NCBI GenBank assembly: GCA_910577665.1
Contig: CAJTOJ010000006.1
Coordinates: 62,001-126,000, forward strand
DNA from: an uncultured Acetatifactor sp.
GTDB taxonomy: Bacteria > Bacillota > Clostridia > Lachnospirales > Lachnospiraceae
Direction of reading: 5' to 3'
DNA length: 64,000 nucleotides
Position numbers and translations under genes: made by a program. The notes under the pieces were generated by a model that searched no databases, was not told the origin of the DNA, and was given only the letters and a program-made list of their open reading frames with translations. Shown here piece by piece: positions 9,172-17,046 of this stretch. Numbering within the stretch: the stretch's first letter is position 1; each line of letters begins with the position of its first letter.

Positions 9172-9525
9172 TTATCTTTGTCTCGTATGAGGACACCCGG
9201 AAGTGGTGCAATATGATTCCAATACATCTCTTCCATCAATATTAACAGGCACCCATCCAGACCATTGATGGTCTTCGTACTTCTTTTGATACAAGTCCGT
9301 CCAATATACACGACCACAGTCAGCACAAACATGCTTTGTACCAATCTCATTGAAATGTCCTTCTGGTTTGAACAGCTTCCCTCGTACAGCGTCATAAACT
9401 ATCCTGTATTGTGCATGCTCACAATACACATTCGTGGCTGCCTGAACTGGCAATGCACTAGAAAAAAACAGTCCCATAAACGCCAGACAACACACCAGCA
9501 TGCCTACTTTATTCATTTTACCCAT
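9172..9525 (-). CDS. Small secreted Cys-pair protein, copy B
   Basis: A 117-residue secreted protein with signal peptide ending ALPVQAA. The mature part contains CEH, HVCADCGRVYWTDL and YCTTSGC, matching the paralog at 6432-6785 (HKCGNCGHTYW and YRCTYSEC). GGAGAAAAGCAT precedes the ATG at 9525. It is the first gene of the cassette that continues into the lipoprotein at 6865-9108. Zinc binding through the two cysteine pairs is plausible but inferred only from spacing. No known family is recognised. Confidence 0.65.
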   Translation of the reverse strand: MGKMNKVGMLVCCLAFMGLFFSSALPVQAATNVYCEHAQYRIVYDAVRGKLFKPEGHFNEIGTKHVCADCGRVYWTDLYQKKYEDHQWSGWVPVNIDGRDVLESYCTTSGCPHTRQR

Positions 9526-9889
9526 ATGCTTTTCTCCATTGCCATAGCTTTATTTCACAACATTTAACGGTAGTCATATCAAATTCATCACCAGATTGCA
9601 CTTTCTATCCACCCATAGCCCCAGCCATATCCTCACCCCCTCCCCACGTATCCCTCTTTTCTATCATCCTACTATCCTTTTCCAATCCCGTCAATTGACC
9701 ATTCGTCAATCCCTAAAGCATCATATCATTTCCACGTTATCCACAAAATTGACAAATACTCAATTGCATAAATCTTCCAATTATGTTATAATATAATAGT
9801 TTTAGATGTGTTTTACTATAAAAATAATTGTTTTTTACAAATGCCACACTTCTATTTTTTATCTTTGTACATATACACAGGAGGATCCC
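9526..9889. other. Intergenic region with divergent control signals
   Basis: AT-rich 364-bp region between the divergently transcribed secreted-protein cassette and the XRE regulator. Apart from the plus-strand promoter at 9763-9791, no coding capacity with a ribosome binding site was found. Confidence 0.5.
9763..9791 (+). promoter_or_regulatory. Sigma-A-type promoter for XRE regulator
   Basis: TTGCAT (9763-9768) and TATAAT (9786-9791) separated by 17 bp, about 100 bp upstream of the XRE start codon. Confidence 0.5.
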
Positions 9890-10258
9890 ATGGATACACA
9901 GGAATTAGGCATGCGCATCCGCAAAGGCCGCATGGAGAAACAGATGAAACAGACAGAACTTGCCAGCCAACTCTCTGTATCCCCCACCACTCTCTGTAAG
10001 TGGGAAAAGGGTATAAACAGGCCCGACATTGAGAGTCTTAAATCACTTTCTGTCATCCTGGGCATCCCTTTCTTGACACTCCTAGGGGAAAATACACCAG
10101 AGCCAGAGTTCCCCATGCCAGACACAGTTTTCCAGACTCCCCCTGTCCAGCCTAAGAAGACAGGAAACCCCTGGACAAAGCGCCTGCCCATCCTCATCGC
10201 CTGTCTGCTTCTGGCTGGGATAGCCCTATTCGCCTGGTACATCAGGATCCGTCCATAG
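9890..10258 (+). CDS. XRE-family HTH regulator with C-terminal membrane anchor
   Basis: A 122-residue protein. Residues 1-70 form a helix-turn-helix of the Cro/CI-XRE type (GMRIRKGRMEKQMKQTELA, then LSVSPTTLCKWEKGINRPD). After a Pro-rich linker there is one transmembrane segment, LPILIACLLLAGIALFAWY, very close to the C-terminus. This layout suggests a DNA-binding protein held at the membrane. The start at 9890 follows AGGAGGATCCC; the longer open frame to 9806 is unsupported. It faces away from the duplicated lipoprotein cassette and could regulate it, but that is inference from position. Confidence 0.8.
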   Translation: MDTQELGMRIRKGRMEKQMKQTELASQLSVSPTTLCKWEKGINRPDIESLKSLSVILGIPFLTLLGENTPEPEFPMPDTVFQTPPVQPKKTGNPWTKRLPILIACLLLAGIALFAWYIRIRP

Positions 10259-10293
10259 GGGTGTCAACTTTTTTATACCACATCATTTCCCTA

Positions 10294-10322
10294 TTGACAC
10301 CGTACTACAGACATGCTACACT
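10294..10322 (+). promoter_or_regulatory. Promoter for the T-box-trpBA transcript
   Basis: Consensus TTGACA (10294-10299), a 17-bp spacer and TACACT (10317-10322), placed just ahead of the T-box leader. Confidence 0.7.
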
Positions 10323-10334
10323 ACTTTCAATTTC

Positions 10335-10641
10335 ATATTTCAAACCGTTGAAGCGGAGATAACGGCAATGATGCCTTTACAGAGAGCCTGTGGTGCTGAG
10401 AAACAGGTGGGAAACAAGTTGTCAAATGGACCGCTGAGGGCGCAGTCAAATGTGGACGATCCAGACACAGAGTATTCTGCGACGTTGAAGGCAGACGTCA
10501 TTTGCCGGGGATATGCAGGTATCCTGCCAAGTGCACGGGTCATACCGTGAATCAAGGTGGCACCGCGGATTGTGCCGTACTATCAGTGTACGTGTAAAGT
10601 TCGTCCTTGACAGAAGGTTTCTTTCTGTCAAGGGCTTTTTT
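10335..10641 (+). ncRNA. T-box leader, tryptophan specifier
   Basis: The T-box core AAGGTGGCACCGCGG lies near 10555-10570, and an intrinsic terminator follows at 10605-10641. In the upstream stem I region, AGAGAGCCTG is followed by AAATGGACCGCTGAGG. The position that normally holds the specifier before ACC..GAG reads TGG, the tryptophan codon, which agrees with the downstream trpB and trpA genes. Uncharged tRNA-Trp pairing with the TGGCACC bulge should stabilise the antiterminator and allow read-through. Confidence 0.92.
10605..10641 (+). terminator. T-box attenuator terminator
   Basis: CCTTGACAGAA pairs with TTCTGTCAAGG around a short loop and is followed by GCTTTTTT. It is the regulated terminator of the tryptophan T-box, 87 bp ahead of trpB. 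Confidence 0.88.
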
Positions 10642-10727
10642 GTGCTTCAAAGAAGGTAAGGTATGACAAAGAGAACTGTTTCTGACGTTCCATACATGCT
10701 AATAAGTAGCAGAAAGGCAGGTACATT

Positions 10728-11918
10728 ATGAGCAATCCAAACGGGCGCTTCGGTATTCACGGGGGACAATACATCCCCGAAATACTGATGCATGCAGTCA
10801 CAGAACTGGAGGAAGCATACAATCATTACAGACAAGATCCCTCCTTTAACAGGGAACTAACCACGCTTCTGAATGAATATGCCGGCAGGCCCTCCCGGCT
10901 CTATTATGCGGAGAAGATGACCCGGGATCTGGGTGGCGCCAGGATCTACTTGAAACGGGAGGATCTCAACCATACCGGTTCCCACAAGATCAACAACGTA
11001 CTGGGCCAGGCACTTCTGGCAAAGAAGATGGGCAAGACACGGCTCATCGCTGAGACAGGCGCAGGACAGCACGGTGTGGCTACCGCCACGGCTGCTGCCC
11101 TGCTGGGAATGAAGTGTGTGGTCTACATGGGGCAGGAGGACACCATCCGGCAGGCCTTGAATGTATACCGCATGCGGCTGCTGGGCGCTGAAGTAGTCCC
11201 TGTGAAAACCGGCACAGCCACTTTGAAGGACGCTGTGTCCGAAGCCATGCGGGCCTGGACTTCACGTATAGAAGATACCCACTACTGCCTGGGTTCTGTC
11301 ATGGGGCCCCACCCCTTCCCCACCCTTGTACGGGATTTCCAGGCAGTGATCTCCAGGGAGGTCAAGTCACAGCTCATGGAGCGGGAAGGCCTGCTTCCAG
11401 ACGCGGTTCTGGCCTGTGTAGGCGGCGGCTCCAATGCCATGGGTAGTTTCTATCATTTTATTGAAGAAAAGAGCGTGCGGCTCATTGGCTGTGAAGCCGC
11501 TGGCAGGGGTATAGACACCTTTGAGACTGCTGCTACCATCGCCACCGGCAGACCTGGTATCTTCCATGGAATGAAATCCTATTTCTGCCAGGACCAGTAC
11601 GGCCAGATCGCCCCCGTATACTCCATCTCTGCCGGGCTTGACTATCCCGGAATCGGTCCCGAACATGCCTACCTGCATGATACAGGCAGGGCAGAATATG
11701 TGTCTGTGACAGATGAGGAAGCAGTGGCAGCCTTTGAGTACCTGTCCCAGACCGAAGGAATCATCCCGGCTATCGAGTCAGCCCATGCAGTAGCCCATGC
11801 CATGCAGCTTGCACCCGGCATGCGGAAAGACCAGATCATCGTCATCACCATATCCGGCAGGGGGGACAAGGACTGTGCCGCCATTGCCCGTTACAGAGGG
11901 GAGGATATCCATGAGTAG
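10728..11918 (+). CDS. trpB: Tryptophan synthase beta subunit
   Basis: A 396-residue PLP enzyme that condenses indole with L-serine to give tryptophan. The PLP-lysine motif HTGSHKINNVLGQALLAKK is present, as are ETGAGQHGVATAT and the phosphate-binding GGGSNAMG loop. Length and motifs fit the classical TrpB1 that partners with TrpA. The ATG has GAAAGGCAGG upstream. The stop codon overlaps the trpA start by 8 bp, so the two are translationally coupled. Other trp genes (E, G, D, C, F) are absent from the immediate neighbourhood, so this is a stand-alone trpBA unit under T-box control. Confidence 0.97.
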   Translation: MSNPNGRFGIHGGQYIPEILMHAVTELEEAYNHYRQDPSFNRELTTLLNEYAGRPSRLYYAEKMTRDLGGARIYLKREDLNHTGSHKINNVLGQALLAKKMGKTRLIAETGAGQHGVATATAAALLGMKCVVYMGQEDTIRQALNVYRMRLLGAEVVPVKTGTATLKDAVSEAMRAWTSRIEDTHYCLGSVMGPHPFPTLVRDFQAVISREVKSQLMEREGLLPDAVLACVGGGSNAMGSFYHFIEEKSVRLIGCEAAGRGIDTFETAATIATGRPGIFHGMKSYFCQDQYGQIAPVYSISAGLDYPGIGPEHAYLHDTGRAEYVSVTDEEAVAAFEYLSQTEGIIPAIESAHAVAHAMQLAPGMRKDQIIVITISGRGDKDCAAIARYRGEDIHE

Positions 11919-12771
11919 TATCCAGAAAGCATTTCAAAACGGGAAAGTGTTCTTTGCCTTTCTCACCTGCGGCGATCCTGACCTGCAGACCACGGCAGCC
12001 GCAGTCCGGGCCGCTGTGGCAGGCGGAGCGGATCTGGTGGAGCTGGGAATTCCCTTTTCAGATCCTACCGCAGAAGGGCCATTGATCCAGGAAGCAAACC
12101 TAAGGGCTTTGCAGAATGGTGTTACCACAGACCAGATCTTCGACCTTGTACGGGAACTGCGCCTTGAGGTAAAAGTTCCCATGGTATTCATGACTTATGC
12201 CAATGTGGTATTCTCTTATGGGGCAGAGCGCTTTATCTCCACCTGCCAGGCCATCGGCATAGACGGGCTGGTTCTGCCAGATCTGCCATTGGAGGAAAAA
12301 GGGGAATTCCAGCCCCTGTGTCTCCAGTATGGCCTGGATCTTATCTCCCTGATCGCCCCCACTTCCAGAGAGCGTATCGCCAGAATTGCCAGGGATGCAG
12401 AAGGTTTTCTATACCTGGTATCTTCCCCGGAAGTAACAGGTGCTGGAAAAGAATCCCACACCGGTCTGGCCTCCATTGTAAATGTGGTGCGGCAGAACAC
12501 AGATCTTCCCTGTGTCATTGGCTTCCACACGTCCACCCCTGCCCACGCTGGCAGTCTGGCTGCTCTGTCTGATGGGATCATTGCGGAATCAGCCATCGTC
12601 AGTCTTCTGAAAACCTATGGCAATGCAGCCCCGGCACATATAGAGGCCTATGTAAGGAGCATAAAAGAAGCCATGAAGCCAAATACCCCGCTGCAAGCAA
12701 CGGGGCATCAAATTTGTAGCGCTGCAGAGCAGCGGGGTATTTGGTCTTCGCTTCACTTCGGTCGGTGCTGA
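11911..12771 (+). CDS. trpA: Tryptophan synthase alpha subunit with repeat-derived C-terminal tail
   Basis: Cleaves indole-3-glycerol phosphate to indole and glyceraldehyde 3-phosphate within the TrpAB complex. TIM-barrel landmarks are present: the catalytic glutamate in VELGIPFSDPTAEGP, GIDGLVLPDLPLEE and a C-terminal phosphate loop near GFHTSTPAHAG. The start at 11911 uses GAGGATATCC inside trpB. The family normally ends near the helix that here reads AYVRSIKEAM (about residue 254). The frame then runs 31 codons into a REP-like repeat (PNTPLQATGH and on to SLHFGRC), which supplies the stop. The total of 286 residues is longer than usual. The tail is outside the conserved fold and probably tolerated. 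Confidence 0.93.
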   Translation: MSSIQKAFQNGKVFFAFLTCGDPDLQTTAAAVRAAVAGGADLVELGIPFSDPTAEGPLIQEANLRALQNGVTTDQIFDLVRELRLEVKVPMVFMTYANVVFSYGAERFISTCQAIGIDGLVLPDLPLEEKGEFQPLCLQYGLDLISLIAPTSRERIARIARDAEGFLYLVSSPEVTGAGKESHTGLASIVNVVRQNTDLPCVIGFHTSTPAHAGSLAALSDGIIAESAIVSLLKTYGNAAPAHIEAYVRSIKEAMKPNTPLQATGHQICSAAEQRGIWSSLHFGRC

Positions 12772-12855
12772 TCATGCGCCACCAGCGCTACGCACCCCTC
12801 GCGGCAGTCGCCAAATGTGCATGCAAGCATGCCCACCTGGCTCGTTGCCCGCGGA
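12679..12855 (+). repeat. REP-like repeat family A, copy 1
   Basis: A 15-bp perfect inverted repeat, CCAAATACCCCGCTG (12679-12693) and its complement (12730-12744), encloses CAAGCAACGGGGCATC. It is followed by CCCTCGCGGCA..TCGCC and a GCATGC-rich tail ending near TGCCCGCGG. The same order of blocks occurs at 37609-37700. Its left part is translated as the end of trpA. Confidence 0.75.
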
Positions 12856-12870
12856 AATGAAATTGTAAGA

Positions 12871-12903
12871 CCCCGGCATCTCTCCATGCCGGGGCCTCAT
12901 TTC
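12871..12903 (+). terminator. Hairpin terminator after trpA
   Basis: CCCCGGCAT and ATGCCGGGG form a perfect 9-bp stem with a 6-nt loop, followed by a weak CCTCATTT tract. It lies between convergent trpA and the HD-GYP gene and may act on both strands. Confidence 0.55.
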
Positions 12904-12962
12904 TGCTGTATATTCCTTGTCTTATGTTTTCTGTCTTATGCTTTCTGTCTCATATTTGCGTC

Positions 12963-14072
12963 TTACATTTCTTCCTTCTCCTGGGGCTTGTTCTGCAGCC
13001 TGTTCAAAGCTTCGAAATCTGCCTTCACCTTGCGGAACCCATCCAGTATCCTGGGCGAGAAGTTCCCGCATTTTCCCCCCTGGATCATCTCAAAAGCCTC
13101 ATCCGGGGAAAAAGCACTCTTGTACACACGCTCACTGACAAGGGCGTCATATACATCGGCCACTCCGACCAGCTGGGCAGAGATGGGAATCTCTTCCCCC
13201 TTCAGCCCGTCCGGATAGCCCCTTCCGTCATACCGCTCATGATGGTAGCGGCAGATCTCATGGCTGACCTTGTCATAGTCCTCATCCCAGACCCCCTGGA
13301 TGCTGTCCAATACTTCATCACCCCTGGTGGTATGGGTTTTCATGCAGGCAAACTCCTCCTCTGTGAGCCTGCCAGGTTTTAAGAGAATGCTGTCCGGTAT
13401 GGCGATCTTGCCAATGTCATGCAGGGAACTGGCTGAGACAATGATCTCAATCTTCTCATCTGTAAGTCCGTATTCCGGATAGTCCTTCTGCATCTGTTCT
13501 GCCAGGATCCGGGTAAAGCCCTTCACCCTCTTGATATGCTCCCCACTCTCCAGGTTCCGGGACTCCACCACGGTACCCAGGATATCTATGATCTTCGTAT
13601 TGCTTTCCTTCAGTCGCTCAGCCTGCTCCTGTAACTGCTTATTCTGCTTCTTCAAGGTGATGGTCTGCTCTTCTACCTTCTCCTCCAATTGATTCCTGTA
13701 GAGGAACAGATCCACAATGTTCTTCACCCTCTTTCGGAGCATGGCGTTAAAGGGCTTGCGGATAAAGTCAGACACACCCAGATCCAGGCATCTCTGCTCC
13801 ACCTCACCCTTGGCCTCTGCACTGATCACCAGCACAGGCATAATATTTATCCAATTGCGCTCATTCATGGTCTCCAGCACGGCGTAACCATCATACTCGG
13901 GCATGATCAGATCCAGCAGCACAACGGCAATTTCGTCCTGGTGCTTCTCCATCAGTTCCACAGCCACCCTGCCGTTCTCTGCCTCTATAATCGGGTATTC
14001 TTCTTCCAGTATCATTGCCAGGATATCCCGATTCACTTCCACATCATCTACAATCAATACTATATTGCGCAT
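12963..14072 (-). CDS. Response regulator with HD-GYP phosphodiesterase domain
   Basis: A 369-residue RpfG-type protein. Residues 1-120 form a receiver domain (VDDVEVNRD, phospho-acceptor Asp54 in VVLLDLIMPEYDG, conserved lysine in FIRKPFN). A coiled-coil linker (~120-155) leads to an HD-GYP domain with SSLHDIGKIAIPD, KTHTTRGDEVL, HHERYDGRGYPDGL and ADVYDAL, all the expected metal ligands and the GYP signature. The predicted role is phosphorylation-controlled hydrolysis of cyclic di-GMP. An Hpt protein gene lies 108 bp upstream and is the likely phosphodonor partner. No sensor kinase is adjacent. Confidence 0.92.
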   Translation of the reverse strand: MRNIVLIVDDVEVNRDILAMILEEEYPIIEAENGRVAVELMEKHQDEIAVVLLDLIMPEYDGYAVLETMNERNWINIMPVLVISAEAKGEVEQRCLDLGVSDFIRKPFNAMLRKRVKNIVDLFLYRNQLEEKVEEQTITLKKQNKQLQEQAERLKESNTKIIDILGTVVESRNLESGEHIKRVKGFTRILAEQMQKDYPEYGLTDEKIEIIVSASSLHDIGKIAIPDSILLKPGRLTEEEFACMKTHTTRGDEVLDSIQGVWDEDYDKVSHEICRYHHERYDGRGYPDGLKGEEIPISAQLVGVADVYDALVSERVYKSAFSPDEAFEMIQGGKCGNFSPRILDGFRKVKADFEALNRLQNKPQEKEEM

Positions 14073-14180
14073 ATTCCATCCCTTTTAACAAACTGTTCCT
14101 TTTTCTCTGGTATCCCTCTTTGGTATTCCCTATCCTGTCACCTGTCACAGAACCAGACAAATAAGCCAGCGCTGCTCCTA

Positions 14181-14531
14181 TTAAGATGCTTCCAGCTTCC
14201 GCAGGACTTCCACTGTGCGCTGATACTCTGCTGTCACCTTCTCCAGAAGACCGTCCTCCGGCTTCTTGCCATCCCTGAGCGCCTCTGTCATCTCATCACT
14301 GATCTGATACATCTGTGTAAACCCAAGGTTCACACTTACCCCTTTCAAGGTATGGGCTGCGCGGAATGCCTCCGCATAATTCTCCTGCTCCATAAACTGC
14401 ACCAGCTCCTCATAGCTTTTGTCTGTGAGGAATTTCAGTGCAAACTTCTGTACCAGGCGCTCCATACTGAAACGTCCCAGAGTTCCCTCATAATCTGCAT
14501 TTAGCGCTTCATAGCATTCCTTCACTGTCAT
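14181..14531 (-). CDS. Hpt-domain phosphotransfer protein
   Basis: A 116-residue all-helical protein with the phosphotransfer signature AHTLKGVSVNLGF; His60 is the predicted phosphorylated residue. The ATG at 14531 follows CAGGAGGTGTTGTT, an excellent ribosome binding site, so the longer open frame to 14759 was not used. Genes for a stand-alone Hpt followed by an HD-GYP response regulator suggest a multistep phosphorelay whose kinase is encoded elsewhere. Confidence 0.88.
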   Translation of the reverse strand: MTVKECYEALNADYEGTLGRFSMERLVQKFALKFLTDKSYEELVQFMEQENYAEAFRAAHTLKGVSVNLGFTQMYQISDEMTEALRDGKKPEDGLLEKVTAEYQRTVEVLRKLEAS

Positions 14532-14652
14532 AACAACACCTCCTGCCCGTACCGATGGGCTTTCTCTTCCCTTTACGCTCCTGTGTGACTGCCTAGACGT
14601 CTTCATTATAATATACCCTGCCATTTGAATGCAAGGGCTTTGTGACATATGT

Positions 14653-15156
14653 TTACATATCCAATGATTTCCACTCCAGCCGGTGGAGTTCCCCTTCCTG
14701 CTGCATCCCTGCAAAGCGGTTCTGCCGCAGTGCCTCATAGAGCACAATGGCAACCGCATTAGACAGGTTCAAGGAGCGGATGGAAGACAACATGGGGATC
14801 CGGATACAGTCCTCCTCATGCTCCACCAGGATCTCTTCCGGAATACCCGCGCTCTCCTTGCCAAACATGATAAAATCATCCCGGGCATACACCACGTCCG
14901 TATACGACTTTCTGGCCTTGGTAGTAGCCATCCATATCTTTGCCCCAGGGTGCTTTTCCTGGAATTCCTGGAAATTCGTATATCTGTAGACCTCCAGCTG
15001 ATGCCAGTAATCCATCCCGGCCCGCCGGATGGACTTCTCATCCATCCTGAAGCCCAGGGGTTCGATCAAATGCAGGGGCGTACCTGTGGCCACGCAGGTA
15101 CGCCCAATATTGCCGGTATTCCCGGGAATCTCTGGCTGGTGCAGTATAATGTGCAT
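14653..15156 (-). CDS. trmL: tRNA (cytidine/uridine-2'-O-)-methyltransferase TrmL
   Basis: A 167-residue SPOUT-class enzyme that 2'-O-methylates the wobble base of tRNA-Leu using S-adenosylmethionine. It starts MHIILHQPEIPGNTGNIGR and has the knot motifs MFGKESAGIP and SIRSLNLSNAVAIVLYEA. The length is typical of TrmL. Its ATG follows the upstream lipoprotein stop by one base (TGATATG), so translation is probably coupled. The AdoMet-binding loop residues are intact. Confidence 0.93.
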   Translation of the reverse strand: MHIILHQPEIPGNTGNIGRTCVATGTPLHLIEPLGFRMDEKSIRRAGMDYWHQLEVYRYTNFQEFQEKHPGAKIWMATTKARKSYTDVVYARDDFIMFGKESAGIPEEILVEHEEDCIRIPMLSSIRSLNLSNAVAIVLYEALRQNRFAGMQQEGELHRLEWKSLDM

Positions 15157-15157
15157 A

Positions 15158-15973
15158 TCAGTATACCCCGAAACTCTCCAGGATCGAAGCCGCCATCTCT
15201 TCCGTTGCATCCTGGTAGGTAATGATCATGGAGATAGCCCTGTCATCCTTCACACGGACATAACAGTCCTGGTAATAAGATGGTGTGCTATCCACCGTAT
15301 AGCTGATCACATAGTAGGTCTCGCCACCAATCTCTGTAGTCTCCTCCCCTTCTTTCAAGGTGTACTGGGAGCCGTAGAGGGTATCAAGCTGGCCGCGCAC
15401 CGCATCTGCATAGTCTTCACTTTTTAAATTCTTCATCATCAGCTTCTCTGCCGTGATCACCACATTGGCATCCCCTGCCTGGGTCGTACTCATCATCTCG
15501 TATACACTGGTGAGCTTCATGTATTCAAGCTGACGCTCGTCATAGCTGTCAGACAGGACATCCTGGCTTAGGCCCATCATCATGTTCAAGCCCTCTTCAT
15601 TCATCATATAAAGGCCCTCCGGCGCCGTATAGCGCAGGCCCCAGAATTCGCTCTCCCAGCCCGTGTCTGTGGTGATGCCCCTGGCATATCCACCCATGGC
15701 CTGCACACTGGCTCCCTCGTCTGCATCGCCTGCCTTGTCAGTACTGCCAGTTCCATCCGGATTCTGGGTACTGTTGTCTGCTTCTTCCCCGCCAGCATTC
15801 CCATCCAGCCTGTTTCCCAGTGTCCTGCCTGAATCCTCCTGGGAAAGGCCCGCCCCATCCTGGGTAGACCCGGAAGCATCCTGCTGCCTGTCCAGCCCTG
15901 GAAGGGGCAGGCCCGCACATCCTGTCATCAGCAGGGTTGCCGACACAATCACCATAATCAGTTTCTTCTTCAT
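15158..15973 (-). CDS. Lipoprotein of unknown function
   Basis: A 271-residue protein with a signal peptide and lipobox LMTGC at the N-terminus. Residues ~25-95 form a low-complexity Gly/Asp/Ser/Thr linker. The C-terminal ~170 residues are folded (GWESEFWGLRYTAPEGLYMM, then ETYYVISYTVDSTPSYYQD and ILESFGVY) and resemble the general layout of PsbP/Mog1-like lipoprotein domains of Firmicutes, though this is a weak impression. It sits between the AIR-synthase-like gene (2-bp gap) and trmL (1-bp gap) in a compact operon with a VanW gene. Confidence 0.75.
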   Translation of the reverse strand: MKKKLIMVIVSATLLMTGCAGLPLPGLDRQQDASGSTQDGAGLSQEDSGRTLGNRLDGNAGGEEADNSTQNPDGTGSTDKAGDADEGASVQAMGGYARGITTDTGWESEFWGLRYTAPEGLYMMNEEGLNMMMGLSQDVLSDSYDERQLEYMKLTSVYEMMSTTQAGDANVVITAEKLMMKNLKSEDYADAVRGQLDTLYGSQYTLKEGEETTEIGGETYYVISYTVDSTPSYYQDCYVRVKDDRAISMIITYQDATEEMAASILESFGVY

Positions 15974-15975
15974 AC

Positions 15976-17046
15976 TTATACAAACCTTCCTTTCTCTCTT
16001 ACATCCTCAAAATACCGGTACACCTCGTCCTGCCCTGGTCTGTCCAGATAACGGATCTCCTCCCTGTTAAGGAGGATCCTGTCATTGCCCTGTGTCACTT
16101 TCCCCACCACTGCTGCCGGGATCCCCTTCTCCCACAGGGCAGCCGCCAGGCCGGAAGCATCCTCAGCCACCATCACCAGGCTCCCGCCCGAGAGCAATTG
16201 GTAGGGATTCACATTGCAACACTCACAGACCTCCACTGTCTCCTGCCGCAGGGGCAGCTTCCGCAGGTCAACGGACAGGCCCACGCCCAGCCGCTCCCCC
16301 AGTTCCCAGAGTGTTCCGAAGATGCCTCCTTCAGATGCATCGTGCATGGTATATACGCCCCTGGAAAGGGCAATCCGTGCCTCCGGCAGCACAGACAGAT
16401 ACCTGTGAAAGCCTGCGGCTTCCTCCAGCAGGTACCTGGGATATCTGGACAGAAGCCTTTCCCGGCTGTGCTCCGCCAGTAGTGCCGTGCCTTCCAGGCC
16501 GATCCACTTGCTGACCACGATTCCTCCGCCAGACAGGACACCTGGCACAGATCCCCGGGTGGACATAGTCTGGATATCTGGTGCCAGTTCCCGCACCCCA
16601 TACCCTGTGACCACAGCCACGGGGAAACATACTGCCTCTGTGACACGGGCCTGTCCACCGGCGATCTGCATGGACAGTTCCTGGCAGGTCTCTTCTGCCT
16701 CTGCCATCAGCGCCCGCAGCAATGGCTCTTCTTCCGTGGAGGGCAATAGCAGGGTAATCAGCACCGCCTGTGGGCTGGCACCTGCTGCCGCAAGGTTGTT
16801 GGCACACTTCTGGATCAGATGTCCTATGGCAAACACAGGAAATGCCAGATTAACAGCATCCCTTTCCATAAGGATTCTTACTGGCGCCTCCTGCATGCAG
16901 ACCACCGGGATCCCCGTCCCCAGCTGCCCAAAAATGGCGCAGTCCTGCCCTGTCCCTGCGCCATTTACCACTTCTTCCCTTCTGTTCCGGATCTGCCCCA
17001 GAACAGACCGTTTCAAAATGTTCCCGGATATCTTACCTGTCTTCAT
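15976..17046 (-). CDS. AIR synthase-related protein (PurM/HypE superfamily)
   Basis: A 356-residue cytoplasmic protein starting KISGNILKRSVLGQI with GAGTGQDCAIF, the ATP-binding entry of the PurM/HypE/ThiL fold. Later segments such as ALSRGVYTMHDASEGGIFGTLWEL and NPYQLLSGGSLVMV match the C-terminal half of HypE-like proteins. Hydrogenase maturation genes are absent nearby and the C-terminal cysteine of HypE is not evident, so a HypE role is not supported. Its ATG overlaps the VanW stop by 4 bp (ATGA). The substrate is unknown; a phosphotransfer or dehydration reaction using ATP is inferred from the fold. Confidence 0.8.
   Translation of the reverse strand: MKTGKISGNILKRSVLGQIRNRREEVVNGAGTGQDCAIFGQLGTGIPVVCMQEAPVRILMERDAVNLAFPVFAIGHLIQKCANNLAAAGASPQAVLITLLLPSTEEEPLLRALMAEAEETCQELSMQIAGGQARVTEAVCFPVAVVTGYGVRELAPDIQTMSTRGSVPGVLSGGGIVVSKWIGLEGTALLAEHSRERLLSRYPRYLLEEAAGFHRYLSVLPEARIALSRGVYTMHDASEGGIFGTLWELGERLGVGLSVDLRKLPLRQETVEVCECCNVNPYQLLSGGSLVMVAEDASGLAAALWEKGIPAAVVGKVTQGNDRILLNREEIRYLDRPGQDEVYRYFEDVREKGRFV

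Noticed and set aside
13689..14504. 271-residue open frame opposite the HD-GYP and Hpt genes
   Set aside because: It lies antisense to two well-supported genes and has no recognisable domain.
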